From DTKD01 sp050948905 (lineage in GTDB: Bacteria; Armatimonadota; UBA5829), in contig JBMNES010000001.1 of the NCBI GenBank assembly GCA_050948905.1, forward strand, positions 372,001-436,000: DNA of 64,000 nt, read 5' to 3'. The position numbers and the translations under genes are program-made. Positions 34,376-43,895 of the stretch are shown one piece after another; the first letter of the stretch is position 1; each line of letters starts with the position of its first letter. The notes under the pieces were generated by a model. The model was given only the letters and a program-made list of their open reading frames with translations. It made no database searches and was not told the origin of the DNA.

Positions 34376-34783
34376 TTAATACTGCGTGGTTTTGATCCAA
34401 TCCACGATAGTCTGGGCCATTCTCAGGTGTAGCCGACCTGATTTGCGGTCGTAGTTTTGTGCTGGCACTCCGCTGACTGCCTCTGGATTACGAGTGGCTA
34501 GAAACTCTGGGTTGAGTTCTGCTGCCGCGCTCAACACCTCTGCCGGAGCGTCCAGGGCGTTGCACATCTGTATAAGATTGTGGCCGCGCGGGACCTTTTG
34601 CAGCTTTTGTATACTTGCCGCTTTTAAGGCCATCTCAGCCGCTTGTTGGGCAAAGAACACACTGGCGAAATAAACGCCCGCATCCAACAGCGTCACCGCC
34701 GCCGCATAATTCGCTCTCGCCTGCGCCCAACAGGCCTCCGCAAGCCGCCTCTGACCAGTCCAGTTTTCGGGTTGCTGCTCCAT
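34376..34783 (-). CDS. HEPN domain protein
   Basis: The 135-residue protein is all helical, with A-R-A-N-Y-A-A-A-V-T-L-L, A-S-V-F-F-A-Q-Q-A-A-E-M-A-L-K-A and V-P-R-G-H-N-L, the typical order of HEPN domains (Pfam HEPN, PF05168). HEPN proteins often pair with MNT nucleotidyltransferases as toxin-antitoxin modules; no such partner is adjacent. The start at 34783 has no strong ribosome site. Confidence 0.75.
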   Translation of the reverse strand: MEQQPENWTGQRRLAEACWAQARANYAAAVTLLDAGVYFASVFFAQQAAEMALKAASIQKLQKVPRGHNLIQMCNALDAPAEVLSAAAELNPEFLATRNPEAVSGVPAQNYDRKSGRLHLRMAQTIVDWIKTTQY

Positions 34784-34917
34784 ATTATTTCATAAACACG
34801 CCGCTGCGTGATTGCTTTCAGTTTATGACCGTCTTACCCACCAGCATCAAAGCACAAAAGCCAGGTTTTATAAAAATACCCTCATTGAGCACAACTCAAC
34901 CGCAGAAGTTGGTTGCT

Positions 34918-35805
34918 TTAGATGGTGGCCAGCTCAGTGACCCTCGACATTAACAACTTTTCGAATCGAGCCGCATCGACATCGACGCAGACATCAATCC
35001 AACCGTTGTCATCTGAAACCCAGGCTACTTTGCCTTCTGCAAGAACATCAGCGCGCATTTTGCGGGTCTTGCACAACGATGGGTCAATCTGAGTGGCGAC
35101 AGCCAGCGGGTCGTGCATATTTGTAGCTTCACGATGCCAAAGCTCAAAAATCTGCTCGGTCATAGCCGCGAGATAATCGCCAAACGGATTCGACTTGATA
35201 GCCGAGAGCTCTTCGCGGCGGATAACTACTTTAGACGTCACGTTTAAGCCGACAAGGGTGACTGGTATCCCGGATTCGAGGACGATTTTGGCCGCTGCGG
35301 AGTCACAGCGGATATTATGCTCCGGCTCCGCGTGGTCGTGACCGTCTCCCGTGTATGTGGAGCCCATTATCGCAAGACGCTTGACCTCGCGCATTGTCTC
35401 TGGATCGCGCTGGATTGCAGTGGCGATGTTGGTAAGCGGGCCGATTGGGGTTATGACCACCTCGCCGGGATAGTTTTTTACCGTATCCAAAATAAAATCG
35501 ACAGCGCCGTCTTTTGCTGCGGACTCATCGATATCGGAGAAGTCGGTGTTGGTTCCCTCGAACCCTGCCCAATGGCAGGGCTGATCCGGCGTTAGAGGCT
35601 GGGATATACCCTTGTAGACGGGTGTGTCCTGACGGTTTGTCAGTTTGAGCATCTTCAGAGCGATCTTCGCCCGAACATCGAGGTCGGCGTGCACTAATGT
35701 AATCCCAAGCAGGTTGATTTCCGGAGACGCCAGACAAAGCGCCAGCGCCCAGGCGTCGTCGACATCCGAACCGATGTCAGTATCTAAAATGAGCTTTTCA
35801 GCCAA
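34918..35805 (-). CDS. Inosine-uridine preferring nucleoside hydrolase
   Basis: The 295-residue protein has the calcium site D-T-D-I-G-S-D-V-D-D-A at residues 8-18. Other family motifs are I-T-P-I-G-P-L-T-N-I-A and, near the C-terminus, N-M-H-D-P-L-A-V-A. It hydrolyses N-glycosidic bonds of nucleosides; base preference cannot be read from sequence. The start is TTG 35805 behind AAAGGAG. It lies 27 bases downstream of serS on the same strand, so they may be cotranscribed. Confidence 0.9.
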   Translation of the reverse strand: MAEKLILDTDIGSDVDDAWALALCLASPEINLLGITLVHADLDVRAKIALKMLKLTNRQDTPVYKGISQPLTPDQPCHWAGFEGTNTDFSDIDESAAKDGAVDFILDTVKNYPGEVVITPIGPLTNIATAIQRDPETMREVKRLAIMGSTYTGDGHDHAEPEHNIRCDSAAAKIVLESGIPVTLVGLNVTSKVVIRREELSAIKSNPFGDYLAAMTEQIFELWHREATNMHDPLAVATQIDPSLCKTRKMRADVLAEGKVAWVSDDNGWIDVCVDVDAARFEKLLMSRVTELATI

Positions 35806-35832
35806 TGTAGACTCCTTTAATCAATGTGGTAA

Positions 35833-37107
35833 TTAGCTGATAATATCTGTTCCCATATACGGCCGCAGTGGCTCCGGCACGAGGATTGTGCCATCGGCTT
35901 GCTGGTAAGTTTCCAGAAGAGCTACTACTAATCGCGGCAAGGCCACGCCGGAACCATTTAACGTGTGCACGAACTCCGGCTTTGCTCCAGGTTCGGGTCT
36001 GTATCGGATGTTGGCTCGCCTTGCCTGGAAGTCCTCGAAGTTCGAGCAACTCGACACCTCAAGCCACTGATCTACTCCCGGCGCATATATCTCTAAATCG
36101 TAACACTTGGCAGCACTGAAGCTAAGGTCACCAGTGCTGAGAAGCAGCACCCTATAGGGTATATTTAACCTCTGCAGGATAGTCTCAGCGTTAGCAAGCA
36201 GGCTTTCGTGTTCGTCATAAGAAGTCTCCGGCGCGACGAACTTGACCATCTCCACTTTATTAAACTGATGAACCCGCAACAAGCCGCGGGTGTCCTTGCC
36301 TGCCGAGCCCGCTTCTCTGCGGAAACACGCCGTGTAAGCCGTCAGATACTGCGGTAAGTCCGACGCGTCCAATATCTCGTCCATATAGATGTTGGTCACC
36401 GGCACCTCTGCCGTCGGGTCGAGATATAAATCGTCGTCCTTGTCCGTGTGATACATATCCTCGGCGAATTTAGGCAACTGGCCCGTGCCCATCATAGATC
36501 GCCTATTGATCAGGAAGGGCGGGAAAACCTCGCGATAGCCGTGTTCGGAGGTATGAACGTCGAGCATCCAGTTCAACAGCGACCGCTCCAGCCTGGCTCC
36601 CCATCCTTTATATAAAATAAACCCGCTGCCGGCGATCTTGCTGCCTCGCTCGAAATCGATGATATCAAGCGAACTGGCCAACTCCCAATGCGGCACCGGC
36701 TCGAAGTCGAAATCTTTAGGCCGGCCCCAGGTTTTGACGAGTTGGTTTGCGCTCTCGTCCGGCCCGACAGGCACAGATGAGTGTGGGATATTCGGGATAT
36801 TGAACGCGATATCGGATAGCCTGGATTCGATCTCCGCGACATCGGAGTCCATCTGCTTGATGCGGCTGCCAACTTCCCTCATTCGTGCGATTTCTGAGAA
36901 AGCGTCCTGCTTAGCCTTTTTCATTTTTGCTATTTCCTCAGAGACGGCGTTGCGTTCAGCTTTCAGAGCCTCGACTTCCCAAAGGATCTTCCTGCGCTGC
37001 TCGTCAAGGTCTACAAACTCGTCAAGAATCGCGGTGTCTGCGTTTCTATTTATCAGCGCCTGTCGCACCTTGTCGGTCTCGTTACGTATCAGTTTCGCAT
37101 CTAGCAT
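35833..37107 (-). CDS. serS: Seryl-tRNA synthetase
   Basis: The 424-residue protein has the coiled-coil tRNA-binding arm (about 28-100, E-Q-R-R-K-I-L-W-E-V-E-A-L-K-A-E-R-N) and the class II core. This contains A-C-F-R-R-E-A-G-S-A-G-K-D-T-R-G (motif 2) and N-G-S-G-V-A-L-P-R (motif 3). T-A-E-V-P-V-T-N is also typical. Length is normal. The start is ATG 37107. Confidence 0.97.
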   Translation of the reverse strand: MLDAKLIRNETDKVRQALINRNADTAILDEFVDLDEQRRKILWEVEALKAERNAVSEEIAKMKKAKQDAFSEIARMREVGSRIKQMDSDVAEIESRLSDIAFNIPNIPHSSVPVGPDESANQLVKTWGRPKDFDFEPVPHWELASSLDIIDFERGSKIAGSGFILYKGWGARLERSLLNWMLDVHTSEHGYREVFPPFLINRRSMMGTGQLPKFAEDMYHTDKDDDLYLDPTAEVPVTNIYMDEILDASDLPQYLTAYTACFRREAGSAGKDTRGLLRVHQFNKVEMVKFVAPETSYDEHESLLANAETILQRLNIPYRVLLLSTGDLSFSAAKCYDLEIYAPGVDQWLEVSSCSNFEDFQARRANIRYRPEPGAKPEFVHTLNGSGVALPRLVVALLETYQQADGTILVPEPLRPYMGTDIIS

Positions 37108-37580
37108 ATAAAATATCGCTCCATAGTCTCGAATGCCCGGCTGGCTTCGCTGTGTTATTATACCCAGCGCATGGTGGGAGGGTCAAATTGAGGAAAACGC
37201 GAAAGTGCGAAAGGGGCGAAAACCAGAAATAATTATGACGCACGGTAATATGGGAGCTGCGAAGGATTGATCGGACTTCGAACCTCGGATATCGGACATC
37301 GGAAAAAGCAGATTTCTCGCTCCGCTCGAAATGACGGGGATGGGGCTCGGAATGGCGGGTAGTATGTCATTCCGCGCGGAGTCGCGGAATCCACGGCAAT
37401 GCACAGGCGAGACGTGATCCTGCGACTTCGCGCAGGATGACTAAAAGCGGGGCTACGAGATTGCTATGGGCGGCGATTCGGAGATCGCCGCCCATCTATT
37501 TTGAGCACCTCAAAAGTAGCCACCCATCATTTTATGCGATTCGGAGATCGACGCCTGCCTTGCATATAGGTTTCTGAAGA
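37108..37580. repeat. Gene-free gap with dispersed repeat and three or more hairpins
   Basis: Contents in order: the 35-base dispersed repeat (37301-37335, shared with 14613-14647); hairpin ATTCCGCG / CGCGGAAT (37369-37390); hairpin ATCCTGCG / CGCAGGAT around ACTTCG (37417-37438); copy 3 of the TCGGAG-loop hairpin with 12-bp arms (37466-37495); and a decayed copy of it at about 37536-37552. No coding frame is convincing. Confidence 0.75.
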
Positions 37581-38945
37581 CTAGCTCCTGATCTCTTTGA
37601 GCAGTTCCTCTACCTTTTCGTCCATCTTGGCTTTGCTCCTGGCTTCGAGGTTCAATCGAATCAGAGGCTCGGTGTTGGAAGGGCGCACGTTGAACCACCA
37701 GTCCTCGAACTCGGCCTTGTAACCGTCTATTTCGGTGACTCTCTTTGCAGCCGAGCCATATTTATCTTTCAATCTGGCCAGCACCGCCGGGATGTCTTTG
37801 ACCTCGGAGTTGATTTCACCTGAATGATGATAACGGCGCAGAGGTGCCACTATCTCCGACATCGGCCGGCCGTCTTCAAGCAGCATCTTGATGACGTAAA
37901 GCATCGCCAAATCGCCGTTGTCCGTGGTGAAAAAGTCGCTGAAATAGTAGTGGCTGGAAAGTTCGCCTGCGAAGTAACCGCCCTCTTCGCGCATCTGTCG
38001 CTTGATGAGGCCGTGCCCCACCCTGCACTCGACTGCCTTGCCGCCGGCTTTCTCGATCTCCTCAGGAACGATCCAACTCGACCTCAAATCGTATAGAATC
38101 TGTGCGCCAGGCTTCTTTTTCAACATGGTTCGCGCGATAAGAGCAGTTATGAAGTCTCCGGGGATAATGCCGCCCTTTTCATCGGTGAACGCAACCCTGT
38201 CGCCGTCGCCGTCGAACGCCACACCAAGCTGCGCCTTTTCATCGACAACCCTGTCCCGTAACGCCAGCAAAGTCTCGGTTTTAAGAGGGTTGGCTTCGTG
38301 GTTCGGGAAGCTGCCGTCGAGTCTCCAATATAGCCGCACCGGGTCGCTGCCGACTTTTGCGCATAACGCAGGAAGAATATGACCACCCATCCCATTAGCA
38401 CAGTCTATCACGAGCTTAAGCCCTTTGAAGTCGTGAATGTCCGCGTTTTCGAGAACGGCCTCGCAGTACGCATCGAGCACATCCACTTTATCGAGCAGCG
38501 TGCCCTTCTTCTCCGGTTCCGGGAAGTTGCCCTCACAAGCTCTTTTATACAAAGCTTCGTTGTCGACGATCGCGATGCTGGGAATAGCACCCGGCCCGGT
38601 CATCTTGTAACCGTTATACTCCGCCGGGTTGTGAGAAGCGCTGCATTGCACGCCTGCATCGCCTTTCAGATAATTCACAGCGAAGTAATACATAGGAGTT
38701 GACGCCAGCCCAGCCGGAACTACGTCGGCGCCCTGGTCTATCAACCCACGAATAGTCGCGCCTTCGAACTGTTCGGCCGAATCACGCATATCGTGGCTGA
38801 CCACCACCCGCTTGCACTTCATAAGAAGAACGAACGCTCGGGCAATTCGATATGCCGCGTCATCGTCAATTTCCTGAGGATAAAGTCCCCGAATATCGTA
38901 TGCCTTGAATATACTCTTGTTGATCTCTCTAGGGCCAAGCTGCAT
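37581..38945 (-). CDS. Phosphomannomutase/phosphoglucomutase
   Basis: The 454-residue alpha-D-phosphohexomutase has the phosphoserine loop C-S-A-S-H-N-P-A at 101-108 (Ser104). It also has the metal loop F-D-G-D-G-D-R and the C-terminal phosphate-binding R-P-S-N-T-E-P. I-F-K-A-Y-D-I-R-G is the N-terminal signature. It supplies mannose-1-P or glucose-1-P for surface sugars. ATG 38945 follows a strong AGGAGGT (minus strand) and an extended -10 promoter. Confidence 0.92.
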   Translation of the reverse strand: MQLGPREINKSIFKAYDIRGLYPQEIDDDAAYRIARAFVLLMKCKRVVVSHDMRDSAEQFEGATIRGLIDQGADVVPAGLASTPMYYFAVNYLKGDAGVQCSASHNPAEYNGYKMTGPGAIPSIAIVDNEALYKRACEGNFPEPEKKGTLLDKVDVLDAYCEAVLENADIHDFKGLKLVIDCANGMGGHILPALCAKVGSDPVRLYWRLDGSFPNHEANPLKTETLLALRDRVVDEKAQLGVAFDGDGDRVAFTDEKGGIIPGDFITALIARTMLKKKPGAQILYDLRSSWIVPEEIEKAGGKAVECRVGHGLIKRQMREEGGYFAGELSSHYYFSDFFTTDNGDLAMLYVIKMLLEDGRPMSEIVAPLRRYHHSGEINSEVKDIPAVLARLKDKYGSAAKRVTEIDGYKAEFEDWWFNVRPSNTEPLIRLNLEARSKAKMDEKVEELLKEIRS

Positions 38946-38979
38946 AAATCCCCACCTCCTGTAAGTCGAGAACCAGATG

Positions 38980-39006
38980 ATTATACCATAACAGGCCGGA
39001 TGTTAA
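38980..39006 (-). promoter_or_regulatory. Extended -10 promoter of the phosphohexomutase gene
   Basis: Read on the minus strand: TTAACA (39006-39001), 15 bases, then TATAAT (38985-38980), with TGG directly before it giving an extended -10. A strong AGGAGGT lies between it and the ATG at 38945. Confidence 0.55.
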
Positions 39007-39144
39007 CTGTATTAGCGAGCGAGCTTAATTATGTCCAGAAATGGAAAACAGGCAGCCTGTGCTGTATGACCAGCAGGATTTTATTGAACAGGCAGGAAGT
39101 ACTTCTCCTCCGGCAGAAGGAAGATTGGGAAGCAGGAGGATCTT

Positions 39145-42100
39145 GTGAGGTTTTTTGTGATTTTATCAGCAATGTTGATGTGTTTAACGGCCGGGCAGTG
39201 CTACTCCAAGACCAAACAGAGCCTGTTCACACCAGAACAGGTGAAGCAGGCGAGAGAAAATGCACTGAAACAGGAATCCACACGCAAGTCCCTGGAGGTC
39301 ACAAAGCAGGAAGTCCAGTGGCTAATGGATATGTCCGACGACGAGATTTGGGAGTTTATCCCTCCCGCAGAACAGGTGCGCGCCCTTAACGTGCGGTTTG
39401 GGGTTGGTTGCCCTATTCACGGCGCTGAGATATTCAAAAAAGGCGGGCATTACCCGTGGATTATGGACAGGGAGCACCCTTATAAAGTCAAATGTCCCAT
39501 CGGCGGAGAAGTATATCCGACTAACGATTTCGATGCGTGGAACAAGGGCGGCCGGAAAGAAAAACTAGACACCACACAGCCGTATGTCGACGACGGGTTC
39601 GGTTGGATTGACTCGGAAGGTAACAGGTATTTCTTCGTCGCGCATTATAATTTCTGGCAAAGATGGAGAACGGATATTCTTCCTGTTGTCCGGAAACTGT
39701 CGTATGTCTATACCCTGACCGGGGACACCACCTACTCCCACAAAGCCGCCGTGATGCTGGCAAAGATTGCGTCGGAATACCCCGATATGAACTACACGAA
39801 ACAGGGCTATCACCTGACCTGGCCGAACAAATATCTCGGCAAAATTCTCGATTTATGCTGGGAAGGGGACGGGACGGTGATGCCGCTGACCCACGCTTAT
39901 GATGAAGTATACCTCAGCCTGGACTCAGACCAAGAGTTGAAACAGTTTTTGGCTAAAAAAGGCATCACAAACTTCAAAGACTACTTCGAGACCAACTTCC
40001 TGCAAGTGGCCGCTAAAGCGATATGCGACGGGATTATCGAAGGCAATATGAACCAGCAAAGCGAGCTGGCGACGGTTGCAGCTGTTCTCGATAACAACGA
40101 CCCGGCTAAAGGCCTTACCACCGAGCAGATGATAGACTGGATAATGAACGGCAAGGGAGAGATGAGCACCCTGCTGTATAACGGCGTCTGTCGGGACGGG
40201 TCGGCTGCTGAGGAGTCGATCGGTTATATGGGTATATGGGCAAACGCCTTTCTGGAGCTTGCAAATAACCTGAAACCTTTGGGATACGACCTGATCAGCA
40301 ATCCGCGTTTGAAAAAGATGGTGGATTTTTATATCCAGACCACTGTGGCCGGCAAGTTTTGCCCGTGTATTGGCGACGACAGAGGCAGTATGACGGGAGG
40401 GAAAAAGGCCGAGTGGAACCGGTATTTGTTCAAGCAGGGCTACGAAGCCTGGGGCGACCCTGTTTACGCTAAGATACTGAATCAGACCAGTTGGCCAAGC
40501 GGCAGTTGGTATGAAAAGCCGGAGGATTTCGAAAAGCAGGTAAAGGACGCCGCTAAGTATGGCAGTGGTATTGAGCTTAAATCCAGAAATTTAGGCGGAT
40601 ATGGGCTTGGGATATTTGAGACCGGCAAAGACGATAATAAACGAGCGCTGGTGATGCACTATGGCACTTCGGGAGCGTGGCACGGGCACTACGATCGTCT
40701 GAATCTGGAGATGTGGGCTTACGGGACCTGCGTTATGCCGGATATGGGATATCCGGCTCTCTGGGGCGATAAAGCTTATACGTGGACACAGAGCACCCCA
40801 TCGCATTATTGCGTACAGATGGATCAGGACCGCCAGTATAAACTGGAGGGCACTTTGAACCTCTTTGCCGTATCTCCTGATGTTCAAGTGATGGACGCCA
40901 ACGCAGAGTTGGCCTATACAGATCAGTCCGGGATGTACAAGCGGACAGTGGCTATGGTGGACACATCCGACGCCGATTCGTATCTGGTGGATATATTCAG
41001 GGTCGAGGGCGGAAAGATTCACGATTATATCTTCCACGGGCTGCCGTTTGGCGAGTTCAGTATGGAAGGGGTTACGCTCGGGCCGCCGCAGACAAAAGGG
41101 ACGCTGGCAGGCGAGGACATCGAGTTCGGGCAGAATATGCCGAACGGCCCGACTGGCGGATATCAGTGGCTGAAAAACCCGCGCAGAGGTAAGACCGACA
41201 CCAACTGGAGCGCCAACTGGTATGTGAAGGATAAGGAACTTGGGCTGAAGATGACTATGCTCGGCGGGTGCGCGAAAGAGATCATAGTGGCGGATGGCGA
41301 GCCGGAGGCGTTCCCTGAATATCCAGATAAAATGGAATATGTGCTGGGCAGAAACGAGTCTAACGCGTCGACTTATGTCTCGATAATTGAGCCTTATAAG
41401 AAAAAATCTAAGTTGGGCAGGGTGTTGGCGCTGAAACCGGACGGAGAGGCTTCAAAGAGCCTGGTTGCGGTGAAAGTCGGTTTGCCGGGCAGGACTGATT
41501 ATATCTTCAACGATATCGACAGAAGCTGTGGAGCATCTTTCGAGTCTGGAAAAGTCGACTTTGAGGGCACGTTCGGCTCGATTTCTGAGGATAACAGCGG
41601 AATGAGGTCGATGTGGCTGGTGAATGGGACGCTTCTCAGGAAGGGCAATCGGTCGATTAAGGTGACGGAGAGCCCTTATGCTAAGATTGTGGCGGTGGAT
41701 TATAAAGCTAATACTATAACGCTGGACCGCGAAGTGCCGTCGGCCGAGGCCATAGTTGGTCAGGTCATTGTCATTTCCAACCCGAAGCACAGCGCGAGTT
41801 ATACGGTGAAATCTGCCCGCGTTTTAAATAAGCAGACCATTCTTGAGCTGGAGGCGTCTTTGATCGAGGGGCTTGGGGTGATAAACTCAATTGACGAGGG
41901 CGCTAAAACCATTAAGACCAGCAACAGATTCGACGGTTACGGCATCAAATGGATGGGCAAGCGATTCTATGGCCGGGCGATAGTAAACGAAGCGCTGACC
42001 CAATCATGGCTCATTGACACCTACAGCGATAGTACGTGGAAAATCAATGCGCCGGACGGTTTCGCCAGATATCTTAAATCGCCTGATGGGCAAATTAACA

Positions 42101-42279
42101 AACATTTCTACATAGGCGAGGCGAATGTGGGTGATGATGTGATGATACCTGCGATTGCCAGCGTGGTTAGGGACGGCAGCGGCTACGTTATGAGTGGTAC
42201 GGTGCCGTTCGAGTTTACAGATTCCGATGGCAAGACCGTTAAAGTGACGACGAAAATGCTCGAAAAGCAAGGAAAATAG
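39145..42279 (+). CDS. Secreted heparinase II/III-like polysaccharide lyase
   Basis: The 1044-residue protein has a signal peptide (residues 1-19) and a helical toroid-type domain at about 60-420, with E-G-N-M-N-Q-Q-S and A-E-E-S-I-G-Y. A heparinase II/III-like beta domain follows from about 480 with H-G-H-Y-D-R-L-N-L, where His and Tyr are the likely catalytic residues. The start is GTG 39145 behind GGAGGATCTT. It leads a set with a Gfo/Idh/MocA oxidoreductase and an alpha-mannosidase, suggesting breakdown of an acidic or modified polysaccharide. The substrate is not known. Confidence 0.8.
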   Translation: MRFFVILSAMLMCLTAGQCYSKTKQSLFTPEQVKQARENALKQESTRKSLEVTKQEVQWLMDMSDDEIWEFIPPAEQVRALNVRFGVGCPIHGAEIFKKGGHYPWIMDREHPYKVKCPIGGEVYPTNDFDAWNKGGRKEKLDTTQPYVDDGFGWIDSEGNRYFFVAHYNFWQRWRTDILPVVRKLSYVYTLTGDTTYSHKAAVMLAKIASEYPDMNYTKQGYHLTWPNKYLGKILDLCWEGDGTVMPLTHAYDEVYLSLDSDQELKQFLAKKGITNFKDYFETNFLQVAAKAICDGIIEGNMNQQSELATVAAVLDNNDPAKGLTTEQMIDWIMNGKGEMSTLLYNGVCRDGSAAEESIGYMGIWANAFLELANNLKPLGYDLISNPRLKKMVDFYIQTTVAGKFCPCIGDDRGSMTGGKKAEWNRYLFKQGYEAWGDPVYAKILNQTSWPSGSWYEKPEDFEKQVKDAAKYGSGIELKSRNLGGYGLGIFETGKDDNKRALVMHYGTSGAWHGHYDRLNLEMWAYGTCVMPDMGYPALWGDKAYTWTQSTPSHYCVQMDQDRQYKLEGTLNLFAVSPDVQVMDANAELAYTDQSGMYKRTVAMVDTSDADSYLVDIFRVEGGKIHDYIFHGLPFGEFSMEGVTLGPPQTKGTLAGEDIEFGQNMPNGPTGGYQWLKNPRRGKTDTNWSANWYVKDKELGLKMTMLGGCAKEIIVADGEPEAFPEYPDKMEYVLGRNESNASTYVSIIEPYKKKSKLGRVLALKPDGEASKSLVAVKVGLPGRTDYIFNDIDRSCGASFESGKVDFEGTFGSISEDNSGMRSMWLVNGTLLRKGNRSIKVTESPYAKIVAVDYKANTITLDREVPSAEAIVGQVIVISNPKHSASYTVKSARVLNKQTILELEASLIEGLGVINSIDEGAKTIKTSNRFDGYGIKWMGKRFYGRAIVNEALTQSWLIDTYSDSTWKINAPDGFARYLKSPDGQINKHFYIGEANVGDDVMIPAIASVVRDGSGYVMSGTVPFEFTDSDGKTVKVTTKMLEKQGK

Positions 42280-42345
42280 CGGTTTTTTAGAGAATTAACA
42301 GGCAATGGGGCGACACCATCCGCCTGATTGAAAATGGGGTGAAAA

Positions 42346-43665
42346 ATGTCCAAACAGATTTCCCGTAGAGATTTCCTGAAGGGCGCGGCGATCACTGGAG
42401 CTGGCCTGCTGATCCTGCGCGACAGCCGTATGGCGTTTGGCTATCCGGCTAACGAGACGCTTAATGTTGCGATTGTCGGCGCTGGGGGCAGAGGGGATGC
42501 CAACATGCGCGGAGTCGCCAATGAGAAACAGAACATAGTGGCGATTTGCGATACCCGTGACGAGGTTGTCAACAAACTGGCAAATGATTTCCCGGACGCC
42601 AAACGCTATGCCGACTATCGCAAGATGTTGAACCAGATGCATAAACAGATAGACGCGGTTGTGGTGAGCACGCCTGACCACACGCACGCGATTCCATCTG
42701 TGATGGCGATGAAGATGGGCAAACACGTCTATTGCGAGAAGCCGTTGACCCACTCGATTTATGAGGCGAGGGTCATGCGGGATGCCGCTAAGAAGTATAA
42801 GGTTGCGACGCAGATGGGCAACCAGGGCTCGGCAATGGCTGGGTTGCGCGAGTCGATTGAGGTGATTCAGTCCGGCGTGGTAGGGCAGATCAAAGAGATT
42901 CACGTGTGGTCGAACAGGCCAGTGTGGCCTCAGGGGCTGCATAGATTTACTGAAACTCCGCCTGTGCCAGATAATTTGCACTGGGACCTGTTCCTTGGCC
43001 CTGCCCCGAAACGGCCGTATCATCCGGGGTATCAGCCGTTCAACTGGCGCGGGTGGTATGACTTCGGAACTGGTGCCATAGGGGATATGGGCTGCCATAC
43101 CCTGAATACTGCTTTCAGGGCGCTGGACCTGCGCAATCCGATAGTTGTGCGGGCGAAGTGCAATGAGAGAACAGATGAGAGTTATCCGAAAAGCTCGATC
43201 ATCACCTATACTTTCCCGCAGAGAGGGAAGCTGTCGCCGCTGAAGATGACGTGGTATGACGGCGGGCTAAAACCTCCGGCTGATCTGCTTGATGGTCGAG
43301 ATTTACCTGGTAGCGGCGTAGTCTATGTCGGTGAGAAGGGCAAGATTTATTCTCCGGACGATTATGGAGCAGAATACAAGCTGTTCCCTGAAGCGGATTT
43401 TGCGGATTATCAGCCGCCGAGCCCTACCCTGCCACGCTCACCAGGTCATTACGCCGAATGGATTCGTGCCTGCAAGGGCGGAGAGCCAGCATTTTCGGAG
43501 TTCGACTTCGCCGCGGCGATCACTGAGACGCTGCTGTTGGGTAATCTGGCGATTATCACTGAGGAACCGATTTACTGGGACCCGGATAATATGAAGGCGA
43601 TCAATTGCCCGAAAGCGGATGAGTGGATCAACCGGCCATACAGAGAAGGCTGGACGCTGGGGTAG
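42346..43665 (+). CDS. Tat-exported Gfo/Idh/MocA-family oxidoreductase
   Basis: The 439-residue protein begins with a twin-arginine signal, S-R-R-D-F-L-K-G followed by a hydrophobic stretch to about 25. The Rossmann domain has V-A-I-V-G-A-G-G-R-G at 41-50 and V-Y-C-E-K-P-L-T-H-S with the conserved Lys. Exported family members can act as glycosidases or sugar dehydrogenases with tightly bound NAD(P). It follows the heparinase-like gene by 66 bases, probably in one operon, and ends at a hairpin. Confidence 0.88.
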   Translation: MSKQISRRDFLKGAAITGAGLLILRDSRMAFGYPANETLNVAIVGAGGRGDANMRGVANEKQNIVAICDTRDEVVNKLANDFPDAKRYADYRKMLNQMHKQIDAVVVSTPDHTHAIPSVMAMKMGKHVYCEKPLTHSIYEARVMRDAAKKYKVATQMGNQGSAMAGLRESIEVIQSGVVGQIKEIHVWSNRPVWPQGLHRFTETPPVPDNLHWDLFLGPAPKRPYHPGYQPFNWRGWYDFGTGAIGDMGCHTLNTAFRALDLRNPIVVRAKCNERTDESYPKSSIITYTFPQRGKLSPLKMTWYDGGLKPPADLLDGRDLPGSGVVYVGEKGKIYSPDDYGAEYKLFPEADFADYQPPSPTLPRSPGHYAEWIRACKGGEPAFSEFDFAAAITETLLLGNLAIITEEPIYWDPDNMKAINCPKADEWINRPYREGWTLG

Positions 43666-43692
43666 TTGGAAGTTTCGAAATTGGAGAATATG

Positions 43693-43717
43693 ATAGCCGG
43701 GACTATCTCCCGGCTAT
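43693..43717 (+). terminator. Hairpin after the Gfo/Idh/MocA gene
   Basis: ATAGCCGGG and CCCGGCTAT form a 9-bp stem with a 7-base loop, followed by TTCTGTAATAG. It lies 28 bases after the stop. The T-run is weak. Confidence 0.55.
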
Positions 43718-43895
43718 TTCTGTAATAGTGAAGCTATAATATCTTGAGATTACTCGTCTTCGGCTACTGAACTCAGCACAGATTACCCTCTTTTTCGCTT
43801 AAATTGGTAATGATAGCAGGATTGACGGGTATACGTGGCAAAAGAGCAAGTGTTGGCTGTGTGCCAAAATACATTGCATTGGTAGGAATGCAGCT

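Noticed and set aside
37183..37404. Small minus-strand frame in the serS-mutase gap
   Set aside because: It translates dispersed repeats and hairpins; similar low-complexity peptides come from the same repeat at 14613.
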